Source of the DNA: Rhizobium sp. AC27/96
GTDB taxonomy: Bacteria; Pseudomonadota; Alphaproteobacteria; Rhizobiales; Rhizobiaceae
DNA length: 64,000 nt
NCBI RefSeq assembly: GCF_001692325.1
Contig: NZ_LXKN01000007.1
Span: forward strand, 62,001 to 126,000
Direction: 5' to 3'
Part shown: positions 50,396 through 59,288 of the stretch, piece after piece
How the letters are laid out: each line of letters opens with the position of its first letter
How positions within the stretch are numbered: the first letter of the stretch is position 1
Made by a program: the position numbers and the translations under genes
The notes under the pieces: generated by a model
What the model saw: only the letters and a program-made list of their open reading frames with translations
Told to the model about the DNA's origin: nothing
Database searches by the model: none

Positions 50396-51898
50396 TCAAA
50401 CCATGGCCCGGACCAGGTCGACCTGATCCGGTTTGTGACCTGGCGCCGCGTCGAAATGCGCTGTCACTGCGCCGTCACGCATGACGAGCACGCGGTGTGA
50501 AAGCCCGATCGTCTCCTCCAGCGTGTCGGAGATCAGCAGGATGGCGATGCCCTGCGACGACAATTCGCGAACCAGCTCATAGACTTCCTCCTTCGCACCG
50601 ACATCGAGCCCGCGCGTCGGATGGTCGAGAACGAGAATACGGGAGCCGGCTGTCATCCAGCGGGCCAACACCACCTTCTGCTGATTGCCGCCGGACAGCT
50701 TGCGGCAGGCAATATCAGGCCCGGGAGCCTTGATGCGCAGCCGCTTGATCCAGTCCGTGGCGAGGCGGCGTTCGCGGCCATAGTCGATCGCGCCCCTGCG
50801 CATGACGGAGGAAAGGTCCGCAAGCGAGATGTTCTCGGCGATTGAGAGAAACATCACCAGGCCCTCCACGCGCCTTTCGCGCGGGATATAGCCGATGCTC
50901 TTGCGAACGGCCTGTTCCGGAGAGCGAAAATGCACGGCCTCTCCGTTGATTTTCAAGGTGCCGCCCGTATGCGCCAGGAAGCCACCAATCGTGCGGGTCA
51001 CTTCTTCACGGCCCGAACCGACGACGCCGGCAATGCCGACAATCTCGCCGGCGCGGATCTGCAGGTCGACATCGTGAAATGCGCCATCGATCGCCAGCCG
51101 GCTGGCATCGACGACGATCTCGCTGCGCGGTGGCAGCTGCTTGTCTTCCTTGTAATAGGTCGCCTGCAGGCCGCGCCCGACCATGATTTCATGCAGTTCC
51201 GGCCCGGTGACATCGGCTGCCCTGTGCTCGGCAACCACCTGCCCGTCCTTCATCGTATAGACGCGGTCGGAGATGCGCAGCACCTCATCCAGCCGATGCG
51301 AGACGAAGACGAAGCTTGCGCGGGATTTGAGCGACCGCACACGCTTGAACAGCACATCGATATCGCTGCCGCTGAGCACAGATGTCGGTTCGTCGAGCAG
51401 GATCACGAGTGGCCGTGCCACGGTTTCCTCGAGCGTCAGAGCCTTTGCGAGCTCGACCATCTGGCGCGCCGCGAATGTCAGCTCCGAGGTCCGTGCCGTC
51501 ACATCGATATCGACGCCGATCTTCTCGAGTTGGCGCCGCGCAGCCGCCCGCATTCCCTTCCAGTCCATGATGCCGAAGCGGACGAACTGGTCTTCCTGGC
51601 CGAGATAGATGTTTTCGGCCACGGAGATATTGAGCAGCAGCGACTGCTCCTGAAAGACCATGCCGATGCCATGCACCGCGCCGTCGCGCGCATTGCGCAG
51701 CTTCAGCGGCTGGCCGTCAAGCATCAGCGTGCCGCTGTCAGGCTGATGCGTTCCCGCAAGGATGCGCATCAGCGTCGACTTGCCAGCGCCGTTTTCGCCG
51801 ATCAGCCCAACCACTTCATTGGGTCTGATCTCGATCGAGACATTGCGTAGAGCGGGGACGCCTGCGAAGGATTTACCGATTTCTTTGGCTGACAACAT
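50396..51898 (-). CDS. Sugar ABC transporter ATPase with two nucleotide-binding domains (CUT2, RbsA-like)
   Basis: About 500 residues with two ATPase domains. The first has Walker A GENGAGKSTL and Walker B VILLDEPTSVLS. The second has the usual degenerate Walker A-like GVVGSGREEVTR, signature LSGGNQQKVVLARW and Walker B LVLDHPTRGLD, in which the usual Glu is His. The ATG at 51898 is used; a GTG at 51907 overlapping the upstream stop is possible. It energises the two permeases at 49417 and 51904. Confidence 0.93.
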   Translation of the reverse strand: MLSAKEIGKSFAGVPALRNVSIEIRPNEVVGLIGENGAGKSTLMRILAGTHQPDSGTLMLDGQPLKLRNARDGAVHGIGMVFQEQSLLLNISVAENIYLGQEDQFVRFGIMDWKGMRAAARRQLEKIGVDIDVTARTSELTFAARQMVELAKALTLEETVARPLVILLDEPTSVLSGSDIDVLFKRVRSLKSRASFVFVSHRLDEVLRISDRVYTMKDGQVVAEHRAADVTGPELHEIMVGRGLQATYYKEDKQLPPRSEIVVDASRLAIDGAFHDVDLQIRAGEIVGIAGVVGSGREEVTRTIGGFLAHTGGTLKINGEAVHFRSPEQAVRKSIGYIPRERRVEGLVMFLSIAENISLADLSSVMRRGAIDYGRERRLATDWIKRLRIKAPGPDIACRKLSGGNQQKVVLARWMTAGSRILVLDHPTRGLDVGAKEEVYELVRELSSQGIAILLISDTLEETIGLSHRVLVMRDGAVTAHFDAAPGHKPDQVDLVRAMV

Positions 51899-51903
51899 GG
51901 CGG

Positions 51904-52914
51904 TCACTTCACGATCTGGAGGCGCAGGCGGTCGAGGGAAAGCGCGACGGCGGCGATGATCATCAACCCCTGCACGGTCTGCTGCACATAGGGCGAGACA
52001 CCGAGGAGGATCATGCCATTGCTGAGCACGGTGACAATCAAAACGCCGACCAGAGTATTGATGACGCCGCCTTCCCCACCGGTGAGCGCCGTGCCGCCAA
52101 CGACGACGGCCGTGACCGCCGCAAACAGGCGGCCATCTGCGATGACGGCGTCGGACCGGCCAAGCTGGGCGGCTGAAAGAACACCCGCCACGCCGAAGAA
52201 GAAACCGGCAAGCCCGAATGCCATGATGCGCACGCGCCGCAGGTTGATGCCGGAAAGCTCGGCGACATCCTCACCGCCGCCGATCGCCAGGATATGACGG
52301 CCAAGGCGGGTGTAATATTGAACCACACAAGCGAGCAGGAAGGATGCGAATGCCACCCATACGGCGAGCGGCAGGCCGAGCACCCGCATCAAGGCGAGGT
52401 CACGAATGGAAGGGTCCATCAGACGGACGGCCGAGCCGCCGAGCATGTAGACCGAAATGCCCAGCCCGATGAACCAGACACCCAGCGTCGCCATGAAGGA
52501 GGGGATCCTCAGATAGGTCTGGATGATGCCGGTCGTGAACCCCATCAATGTGCTGGCGGTAATCGCTGCGATGACGGCGAACCAGCCATAGGAATTGGCA
52601 TTGGCGTCATTGGTGGCAAGAAGCACGGTGACCATGGCAGCGACCGAGAGCGATCCTTCAACCGAAAGATCGATGCTGCCGAGCAGGATGATGAAAGTCA
52701 GTCCCATGGCAAGCGTCAGCGGCACTGCGGCAGAGTTGGCAACGCGCACGAGATTGCGGAGTTCGATGAAATTCGGATTGGCAATTGTGATCAGGATGCA
52801 GAGCGCAATCAGCACCACGACAGGCGCATAGGAGCGCCAGCGCTTGAGGTTGAGCTTATTTACCAGGCGGCTTCCTGACGTCGGCATGGCATCTGCCCGC
52901 TCGCTTTTCGTCAT
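51904..52914 (-). CDS. Sugar ABC transporter permease (CUT2, RbsC-like)
   Basis: A 336-residue membrane protein starting MTKSERADAMPTSG, with the hallmarks TFIILLGSIDLSVEGSLSVAAM, ILAIGGGEDVAELSGIN and VGGTALTGGEGGVINTLVGVL. It is paralogous to the 49417 permease and should form a heterodimer with it. It follows the binding-protein gene across a gap containing a stem-loop. The ribosome site is weak, consistent with lower expression than the binding protein. Confidence 0.92.
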   Translation of the reverse strand: MTKSERADAMPTSGSRLVNKLNLKRWRSYAPVVVLIALCILITIANPNFIELRNLVRVANSAAVPLTLAMGLTFIILLGSIDLSVEGSLSVAAMVTVLLATNDANANSYGWFAVIAAITASTLMGFTTGIIQTYLRIPSFMATLGVWFIGLGISVYMLGGSAVRLMDPSIRDLALMRVLGLPLAVWVAFASFLLACVVQYYTRLGRHILAIGGGEDVAELSGINLRRVRIMAFGLAGFFFGVAGVLSAAQLGRSDAVIADGRLFAAVTAVVVGGTALTGGEGGVINTLVGVLIVTVLSNGMILLGVSPYVQQTVQGLMIIAAVALSLDRLRLQIVK

Positions 52915-52974
52915 AGTTTTGATGTTCTCGATATTGGTGGTCAACCGTCTTACCTCGCTGCGTCGTCCAGAGAG

Positions 52975-53004
52975 GGCTGGCAGGTGTCGCAACATCTGCC
53001 AGCC
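52975..53004 (-). other. Stem-loop after the sugar-binding-protein gene
   Basis: GGCTGGCAGGTG (52975-52986) pairs with CATCTGCCAGCC (52993-53004), a 12-bp stem with one G-U pair and a 6-base loop. It lies between the binding-protein stop (53059) and the next permease. No T-run, so likely an mRNA 3'-end stabiliser. Confidence 0.6.
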
Positions 53005-53058
53005 GCAAGGCAGCCGCGGGAGGAGCCGTAGGCTGCGAAAGGAGACCGTCGTCGCGCC

Positions 53059-54138
53059 TTAGGTGCGGATAGCGCCGGTCACGCGACCCCAGAGGTCGTT
53101 CCAGTCGAGCGTCGGATGCGAGTCGATATTGTTCTTGTAGTAATCCTCGACATTGTCCTTGGCGATGAGCACGGCCTTGCCATAGAACTCCCGATGCTCT
53201 GGCGGCTCCTTGGCCGGGTCGAACTTCTTCTGCAATGCGGCCAGACCGATTGCGAGGCCCATGCCGCCCTGCCAGAACGGATCGGAGGTAACGGTGCAGG
53301 CGAATTCGCCCTTGCGCACCGCATCGACCGCGGCTTTGATGCCGTCGACGCCGACGACGGGGACCTTGCCCGCAAGATTTTCGGCGCGCAGAGCTTCGAG
53401 TGCGCCCGTGCCCATGTCGTCATTGGCCGCCCAGACGGCCTTCACGTCGTCGCCGAAACGCGTCAACAGATTGCCCGTCAGGTCGTAGGCTTCCGACGAT
53501 TTCCAGTTGGCGACCTGGAAGTCCAGGAGCTTGATATTGGGGTTTGCCGCGAGCGCCAGATCAAGGCCCTTCTTGCGTTCGATCGCGGCCGTGTTGGAGA
53601 TCTGTCCGCCAAGGGCGATGATGCCGCCGGAGCCGCCGATCGACTTGAACAGGATTTCGGCGATCTGCTTGCCGCTCGAGATACCGTCAAACTCGATGTG
53701 GGACACGTAGTAGGGATTGAAATCCTTCGGGTGAAGATCGTTCGGCTTGTTCCACTGCGTGACCACATAGGCACCCGCCTTGGCGCAAGCCTCGACGATC
53801 GGCCGCGCATCCGGCGTGTCGTTCGGATCGGAATTCACCACCATGTTGCCGCCGGTCTTGGCGAGCATGGCCTTGATATCGGCAATCCCCTTTTCGCTGT
53901 TGCCTTCCGAGACGAGCGTTACGTGGTCGAGACCAACGGCGGACGCAAAGGCTTCGGCACCTGTCTTCCACACAGCGTGGTACGGGTTGGACAGCGAACG
54001 GATCGAAGTGACGAGCGTTGGCTTGTCCGCGGCGAAGAGCCGGCTGGGCAATGCGGCAACCGTTGCGCCTGCTGCCACGGTGGCGAGAAACGAGCGACGG
54101 TTCATGCTGGCGAAACGCGAATTTATCCTGTCTGTCAT
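53059..54138 (-). CDS. Periplasmic sugar-binding protein (RbsB/RhaS-like), Tat-exported
   Basis: A 359-residue type I sugar-binding protein. The twin-arginine motif MNRRSFLATVAAGATVAALP and cleavage near SRLFAA precede TLVTSIRSLSNPYHAVW. ANDDMGTGALEALRAENLAGKVPVVGVDG is the usual RbsB-type hinge region. GGGAGGTTTTCGA precedes the ATG at 54138. Its promoter region carries an exact TTGTCGTACAA site. The ligand is likely a (deoxy)sugar. Confidence 0.92.
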   Translation of the reverse strand: MTDRINSRFASMNRRSFLATVAAGATVAALPSRLFAADKPTLVTSIRSLSNPYHAVWKTGAEAFASAVGLDHVTLVSEGNSEKGIADIKAMLAKTGGNMVVNSDPNDTPDARPIVEACAKAGAYVVTQWNKPNDLHPKDFNPYYVSHIEFDGISSGKQIAEILFKSIGGSGGIIALGGQISNTAAIERKKGLDLALAANPNIKLLDFQVANWKSSEAYDLTGNLLTRFGDDVKAVWAANDDMGTGALEALRAENLAGKVPVVGVDGIKAAVDAVRKGEFACTVTSDPFWQGGMGLAIGLAALQKKFDPAKEPPEHREFYGKAVLIAKDNVEDYYKNNIDSHPTLDWNDLWGRVTGAIRT

Positions 54139-54223
54139 TCGAAAACCTCCCATTGAATGACGAAGATCCGATGCCGTCCTTATTCCCGCGACATCTCGAT
54201 CTGAAGCGTTTCCGTCGTAGCAT

Positions 54224-54249
54224 TTGTACGACAACCCTTCAAGTCTATA
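54224..54249 (-). promoter_or_regulatory. TTGTCGTACAA operator at the CUT2 importer / GMC divergent promoter
   Basis: TTGTACGACAA (54224-54234) is an exact copy of the 34385 and 59182 core. A minus-strand TATAGA (54249-54244) just upstream is a candidate -10 for the binding-protein gene, placing the operator over the start point. The GMC oxidoreductase gene on the plus strand starts 125 bases away and may share control. Confidence 0.65.
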
Positions 54250-54358
54250 ACCGTACCCTTTCTCTTGACGGGGAGCAAGAGACTTGAGATTGTGATCGCG
54301 ATCCGACCGCTGGATAAAGAGGAAACGCCGGTGGTTGTGGAATTCGCGGAGGAAGAGA

Positions 54359-55969
54359 ATGCCTGATTACATCATCGTCGGCGGCGGCTCGGCGGGATGC
54401 GTGCTTGCTGCGCGCCTGAGCGAGGATCCGGATGTCTCGGTGACTTTGCTGGAAGCCGGCCCGCGCGATACCAACATGTATATCCACCTGCCGGTGGGTT
54501 TCTTCAAGATGACCGCGGGTCCCCTGATCTGGGGCTACGAAACCATTGCCGGACGCGAGATTGCCGGGCGAAAGATGGTTTATCCGCAGGCCCGCGTCCT
54601 CGGCGGTGGCAGCTCGATCAATGCCCAGGTCTTCACTCGCGGATGCCCGGAAGACTATGACGGCTGGCGCGATCTCGAAGGTTGCCAGGGCTGGGGCTAC
54701 GAAGATGTGCGCCCCTATTTCCGCAAATCCGAAGGCAACGATACGTTCGGCGGTGCTCATCACGGCACCGAAGGCCCACTCGGGGTGAGTTCGCAGAATC
54801 CACATTCGCTGACGCGCGTCTTCGTGCGCGCAGCGCAGGAAGCTGGCCTCCCCTTCAATCCGGACTTCAATGCCGGATCGCAGGCGGGCGCAGGCTTCTA
54901 TCAGACAACGACGCGAAATGGTCGGCGCAGCAGTACCGCCGTCGGTTATCTAAGGCCGGCGGCGGGACGTAAGAACCTGACCGTTCGGACGGGCGTCGCC
55001 GTCAACCGCATCGTCATCGAGAACGGCTGCGCTGTCGGCGTCGAAATCATCGAGGACGGACGCCCGGTGCTGCTGGGAGCCGAGCGTGAAGTGATCCTGA
55101 CTGCAGGTGCTATCGGCTCGCCGAAAATGCTGATGCTTTCGGGTCTCGGACCAGCAGACGAACTGCGAGCACTCGACATCGATGTTGTTCGTGATCTGCC
55201 TGAGGTCGGCAAGAATCTGCAGGATCACATGGATGTCGACGTACTGGCCGAACTCAGCGGCTCCTACGGCATCGACCGTTACAAGAAGCGCCACTGGCAG
55301 ATCGCCGCCGGTATCGAATATGCGCTTTTCGGCAAGGGGCCGGTCGCATCCAATATCGTCGAAGCGGGCGGGTTCTGGTGGGGTGATCGCGACGAGAAGA
55401 CGCCGGATATCCAATTTCATTTTCTGCCCGGCGCAGGTGTCGAGGAGGGCATCGGTGGGGTTCCCGGCGGCAATGGCTGCACCCTGAATTCCTACCATGT
55501 TCGTCCCCGTTCGCGCGGTACGGTGACCCTTCGCTCCAAGGATCCAAGCGTTGCGCCGGCAATCGATCCGAATGCCTTCGCCGAACCTTACGATCTCGAA
55601 CGTGCGGTCGACGGGATCAAGATCAGCCAGGAAATCCTGTCGCAGGCAGCCTTCCGGCCGTTTGTCCGGAAGCTGCATCTGCCTGACGGCAACATCCGCA
55701 GCCAGGCCGACTATCGCGAGTTCGCGCGGCAATATGCGCGTTCCGCCTATCATCCGGTCGGGACATGCCGCATGGGTGGCGGGGACGACGCTGTCGTCGA
55801 TCCCGAGCTCAAGGTTCGCGGCATCGACCGCCTGAGAGTGTGTGACAGCTCGGTCATGCCAAGGCTGATTTCCTCGAACACCAATGCGGCAACGGTGATG
55901 ATTGCGGAAAAGGCGGCGGATATCCTCAAAGGCGTGAGGCAAACCCGCCCGCAACATGATTATGCGTGA
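54359..55969 (+). CDS. GMC-family FAD-dependent oxidoreductase (alcohol/choline dehydrogenase-like)
   Basis: A 536-residue GMC oxidoreductase. The N-terminal FAD motif is DYIIVGGGSAGCVLAARLSE, the GMC signature LGGGSSINAQVFTRG follows, and the C-terminal active-site His and Asn are in YHPVGTCRMG and SSNTNAATVMIAE. It would oxidise an alcohol or sugar C-OH with FAD. GGAGGAAGAGA precedes the ATG at 54359. It is divergent from the CUT2 importer, sharing a gap with the regulon operator. Substrate not identifiable. Confidence 0.92.
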   Translation: MPDYIIVGGGSAGCVLAARLSEDPDVSVTLLEAGPRDTNMYIHLPVGFFKMTAGPLIWGYETIAGREIAGRKMVYPQARVLGGGSSINAQVFTRGCPEDYDGWRDLEGCQGWGYEDVRPYFRKSEGNDTFGGAHHGTEGPLGVSSQNPHSLTRVFVRAAQEAGLPFNPDFNAGSQAGAGFYQTTTRNGRRSSTAVGYLRPAAGRKNLTVRTGVAVNRIVIENGCAVGVEIIEDGRPVLLGAEREVILTAGAIGSPKMLMLSGLGPADELRALDIDVVRDLPEVGKNLQDHMDVDVLAELSGSYGIDRYKKRHWQIAAGIEYALFGKGPVASNIVEAGGFWWGDRDEKTPDIQFHFLPGAGVEEGIGGVPGGNGCTLNSYHVRPRSRGTVTLRSKDPSVAPAIDPNAFAEPYDLERAVDGIKISQEILSQAAFRPFVRKLHLPDGNIRSQADYREFARQYARSAYHPVGTCRMGGGDDAVVDPELKVRGIDRLRVCDSSVMPRLISSNTNAATVMIAEKAADILKGVRQTRPQHDYA

Positions 55970-55990
55970 GAAGAGTTTCTGACGCCTCCG

Positions 55991-56023
55991 CACCACGGCA
56001 GGCCGGCGGGCTTTGCCGTGGTG
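55991..56023. terminator. Hairpin between convergent GMC and ATPase genes
   Basis: CACCACGGCA (55991-56000) pairs perfectly with TGCCGTGGTG (56014-56023) across a 13-base loop. It lies between the two converging stops (55969 and 56041) and has no long T-run. Confidence 0.6.
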
Positions 56024-56040
56024 AACAATAACATGAAGGT

Positions 56041-56847
56041 TTACCCCGCCGCGGCGGTGATTGCACGCTTGCCAAGGCCGGACTTGACGATCTGGATCAA
56101 CTCCTCCTCGCTGGTTTCCGACGTGGAGGCATCGAGCACGATCTCGCCGGCATGCAGGAAGTTGATCCGGTCGCAGACCTCGAAGATCTGGTTGTAGTTG
56201 TGCACGATCAGCACGACGGAAACTTCTCGCTGGCGCCGGAGGTTCTGGATCAGCCCCAGCACATGAGCGCTTTCACGCACGCCAAGTGCGGCAAGCGGCT
56301 CATCGAGGATGAGCACGGTCGGCGACGAATAGATGGAGCGCGCCACCGCGATGCATTGGCGCTGGCCGCCAGACAGCATATCCACCGTACTATTCACGCT
56401 GGGGATGGAGATGCCGAGCGTATCGAGATAGGTGCGCGAAAGCTGCCGCATGCGCTGATTGTCGAGCAGGTTCAGCCCGAGGAAGCGCTTGCGCTGTTCG
56501 CGGCCCAAAAACATGTTGTGGTAGACGCTGAGGTCACCCACCAGAGCCAGATCCTGGTAGACGGTTTCAATGCCCAAGGCACGGGCATCGCGTGGCGAGC
56601 TGAACCGAACGTCGGAGCCATTGAACTGCATCTTGCCGCGATCCGGCGTGTGAAATCCAGACATGGTCTTGATGAGCGTCGATTTTCCGGCGCCGTTGTC
56701 GCCGACAAGCGCCAGCACCTCTCCCTTGCGCAGCTTCAGGCTGACATCGACAAGCGCGGTCACCGCCCCGAAGCTCTTGCTGATATGCTCCATTTCCAGA
56801 ATGACCGGCGCGTTCTGGGGCAGCGGGGGAATGGGTTTGCCTGTCAT
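56041..56847 (-). CDS. Sugar ABC transporter ATPase, single nucleotide-binding domain (FrcA-like)
   Basis: A 268-residue ATPase with one domain: Walker A GDNGAGKSTL, signature LSGGQRQCIAVARS, Walker B VLILDEPLAALG and H-loop IVHNYNQIF. Most CUT2 ATPases are two-domain proteins of about 500 residues; the single-domain form is known from the fructose FrcBCA importer. Together with the permease (4-base overlap) and binding protein upstream it forms a FrcBCA-like set. Confidence 0.92.
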   Translation of the reverse strand: MTGKPIPPLPQNAPVILEMEHISKSFGAVTALVDVSLKLRKGEVLALVGDNGAGKSTLIKTMSGFHTPDRGKMQFNGSDVRFSSPRDARALGIETVYQDLALVGDLSVYHNMFLGREQRKRFLGLNLLDNQRMRQLSRTYLDTLGISIPSVNSTVDMLSGGQRQCIAVARSIYSSPTVLILDEPLAALGVRESAHVLGLIQNLRRQREVSVVLIVHNYNQIFEVCDRINFLHAGEIVLDASTSETSEEELIQIVKSGLGKRAITAAAG

Positions 56848-57923
56848 TTGCGTCTCCTTGTGCGCAGTCTGTCGACCTGGACATTGAGGATCATCGCGCC
56901 GATGATCGCACCTCCGAGGTAGATATCGGAGGTGGTTGCCTGTGTGCCGACCATGACGAGCCCGTTGTTGAGCGAGGCGACGACAAAGGCGCCGATGAGC
57001 GAGCCGACTGCCGTGCCGGAGCCGCCGAGCAGCGATGTGCCGCCGATGACGGCTGCGGCGATTGCCTGAAGCGTCAGGAACGGGCTGCCTGCCGTCGGAT
57101 CGGCTGAGGAGAACTCCGCCGTGTTGATGATCCCGGCCAGGGCCGCGATGCCGCCGGCAATCATGAAGTTGTAGATCTTTATCCAGTCGGTTCTAATGCC
57201 GATTTCGCGCGAGCCGGTGATATTGCTACCTGTCGCGACGGTGTGAAGGCCGAACCGCGTTTTGGTTAGCACGACCGCCAGGGCGAGGACGACGAGCAGC
57301 GCCCAAAGGAAAGGCGAAAATGCCGTCAGTCCGTGCAGCGAGAACAGCGAGTCATTGGGACCATAGAGGCTTTCGCCGAAGATCGAATTGAACGGCTCTT
57401 CGATGGGCGCAACGATCGGCTGGCTGTCATAGATCGAAACCGTAATGCCCTGGAGCAGGAAGAGCGTGCCGACCGTAGTGATCAGCGACGGTATCCGCAT
57501 TCTGACAGTGATGAAACCATTGATGAAGCCGATGGCGACACCTAGAAGAATGCCAATGATCGCGCCGACAAAGAGCGGCAGCCCCCAGGTGACCGACATC
57601 AACACCATGAGATAGGGCGCGAGCGAGAAGGTGCTGCTCAACGACAGATCGATCTCGCCCGTGATCATCAGCATGACTTCGGCGACCGAGATCATGCCCA
57701 GGCGGCCGGTATCGCGCAGCACGACGCTCATGAGCTGGGTGGTCAGGAAGCCACCATTGCTGCCGATCTGGAAATAGATGACGAGCAGCACGGCAACAAC
57801 GGCGACGCTTGCTTCCTTATAGCGCGAAAACATGGTCGCGGCCCTGCTGCCGACCGTCGGGCGGGCCGGCGGAACGGCGACAGCGTGACCGGCCTTCTCG
57901 AGGCCTCCGGGATCTACATTCAT
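56844..57923 (-). CDS. Sugar ABC transporter permease (CUT2, FrcC-like)
   Basis: A 359-residue membrane protein starting MNVDPGGLEKAGHAVA, with about nine hydrophobic helices. Hallmarks are VAEVMLMITGEIDLSLSSTFSL, VATGSNITGSREIGIRTDW and IGGTSLLGGSGTAVGSLIGAF. The start at 57923 is chosen because a longer reading would lie inside the strong terminator-like hairpin at 57973-57998. It should form a homodimeric channel with the 56041 ATPase. Confidence 0.92.
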   Translation of the reverse strand: MNVDPGGLEKAGHAVAVPPARPTVGSRAATMFSRYKEASVAVVAVLLVIYFQIGSNGGFLTTQLMSVVLRDTGRLGMISVAEVMLMITGEIDLSLSSTFSLAPYLMVLMSVTWGLPLFVGAIIGILLGVAIGFINGFITVRMRIPSLITTVGTLFLLQGITVSIYDSQPIVAPIEEPFNSIFGESLYGPNDSLFSLHGLTAFSPFLWALLVVLALAVVLTKTRFGLHTVATGSNITGSREIGIRTDWIKIYNFMIAGGIAALAGIINTAEFSSADPTAGSPFLTLQAIAAAVIGGTSLLGGSGTAVGSLIGAFVVASLNNGLVMVGTQATTSDIYLGGAIIGAMILNVQVDRLRTRRRK

Positions 57924-57965
57924 CAGGTAATCGACCTCGCTATTGATGGGCCGCTCCGTGGCGGG

Positions 57966-57998
57966 AAAAAAAGTGCACGGCCGATCAAGGCCGTGCAC
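57966..57998 (-). terminator. Terminator-like hairpin between binding-protein and permease genes
   Basis: GTGCACGGCC (57973-57982) pairs perfectly with GGCCGTGCAC (57989-57998) around GATCAA. On the minus strand it is followed by seven T residues (57972-57966). This is a full intrinsic terminator in the middle of the importer operon, likely leaky, so that the binding protein is made in excess. Confidence 0.88.
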
Positions 57999-58016
57999 AT
58001 GGTTGGGTAGCCTGGC

Positions 58017-59114
58017 TTACTTCGGCTCGTCGCTGGTGCGACCTTCAAAGCGCGTCTGGCCGAGATATTGGTCGACATTGTCCTTGGTCACATAGGCCTG
58101 GCTGGTGTCGCTGTTTGCCGGGCCGACGAGGCCGCCGGAGACCTTGTAGAGGAACATCTGCTGCACCGGCAGGAAGCCCTGCAGATAGGCCTGCTGGTCG
58201 GTGGTGAAGGTTACGTCGCCGCTCTTGATGAAGGTCAGGGTCTGCGGGAAGAGGTCGAAGCCTGCGACCACGCCGCCCTTCTTTGCCAGGCCATATTTGT
58301 TCGACACGAAGCCGCAGGCATAGGTGTCGGAGCCGCCGGTGCCGAACATGCCCGCAACATTCTGATGGCTGAGATAATAGGATTCAACGCGCGAGATTTC
58401 CGTCTGTGGATCCGGTCCGGCATTGACGACATCATAGGTAACGCCGTTGCCGACATCCTTGATTGCCTGAATGTAGCCGTCCAGGCGAGGCTGCGTATTG
58501 AGCGAGCCGGGAACACCGATCGTCAAAAGCACATGCGCCTTCGGAGGAAGCAGCTTCAGCCATTTCACAGCGCTGTTATAGCCTGACTGGAACAGCGGCT
58601 GCCCGACATAGGAAAGGCGCTTGTTCGGGCTGCCCGTGGGGACGTCGGCGTTAAAGGCAATGACCGGAATGCCGGCAGACATCGCCATATCCGTCGCAGC
58701 ATCGAAAGCCTTGGGGTCGACAAGGCAAACTGCGATGCCATCGGCCTTCTGGGCAATCGCCGTCTGCATGGCGCTGACCATTTCGGAGACAACATTCTTC
58801 TGGGAACCGGTCCATTGATAGGAGGCGCCGAATGCGGCACAGGCATCCTGGATGCCGTAGATGCAGGGCGTGAAAAACTGATCAAGCGTCACATGGCAGA
58901 CGAAGTGAAACTTGAACGGCTTCTTTGGCAGCCCGGCGCTTGCCTGTGCTGCCGCCTGCGCCATGGCGAAGTTTGGATTGGACATCAAGGCGGCAGCGCC
59001 ACTGGCCAGCGCCGCAGCGCCGAGACCCGTCTTTGCCGCGAGGCTGAAAGCCTGTCTGCGGCTCAGCAGCGCCTTTGCTTGAAATTCGTCATTCTCATCA
59101 TGACCGTCATTCAA
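58017..59114 (-). CDS. Periplasmic sugar-binding protein (FrcB/RbsB-like), Tat-exported
   Basis: A 365-residue type I sugar-binding protein. The N-terminus has a twin-arginine motif (LSRRQAFSLAAKTG) and hydrophobic segment ending near NFAMAQA. The mature part contains FKFHFVCHVTLDQFFTPC, KADGIAVCLVDPKAFD and GTGGSDTYACGF. It serves the FrcC/FrcA-like permease and ATPase downstream. Its promoter gap carries an exact TTGTCGTACAA site shared with a divergent aldo/keto reductase. Confidence 0.92.
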   Translation of the reverse strand: MNDGHDENDEFQAKALLSRRQAFSLAAKTGLGAAALASGAAALMSNPNFAMAQAAAQASAGLPKKPFKFHFVCHVTLDQFFTPCIYGIQDACAAFGASYQWTGSQKNVVSEMVSAMQTAIAQKADGIAVCLVDPKAFDAATDMAMSAGIPVIAFNADVPTGSPNKRLSYVGQPLFQSGYNSAVKWLKLLPPKAHVLLTIGVPGSLNTQPRLDGYIQAIKDVGNGVTYDVVNAGPDPQTEISRVESYYLSHQNVAGMFGTGGSDTYACGFVSNKYGLAKKGGVVAGFDLFPQTLTFIKSGDVTFTTDQQAYLQGFLPVQQMFLYKVSGGLVGPANSDTSQAYVTKDNVDQYLGQTRFEGRTSDEPK

Positions 59115-59181
59115 AACTGTACCCTCCCTTTGACGACAGGAGCTACACCTCCCGTGTGCTTACTGTCATACGGTTACATTG

Positions 59182-59213
59182 TTGTACGACAAGTTCTATG
59201 TCAATATGATTTG
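59182..59213 (+). promoter_or_regulatory. TTGTCGTACAA operator in the FrcB-like / aldo-keto reductase promoter
   Basis: TTGTACGACAA (59182-59192) is the third exact copy. For the plus-strand reductase, TTGTAC (59182-59187), 17 bases and TATGAT (59205-59210) form a promoter whose -35 lies inside the operator. On the minus strand a TTGACA (59213-59208) could be the -35 of the binding-protein gene, with the operator in its spacer. One bound dimer would therefore block both directions. Confidence 0.65.
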
Positions 59214-59288
59214 ACGGCCCTGCAGCAAATCGGGTGACCCCGGGCGCGTCACATATTGGTGAAATCGAGAAATAGTCAGGAAAATCAA

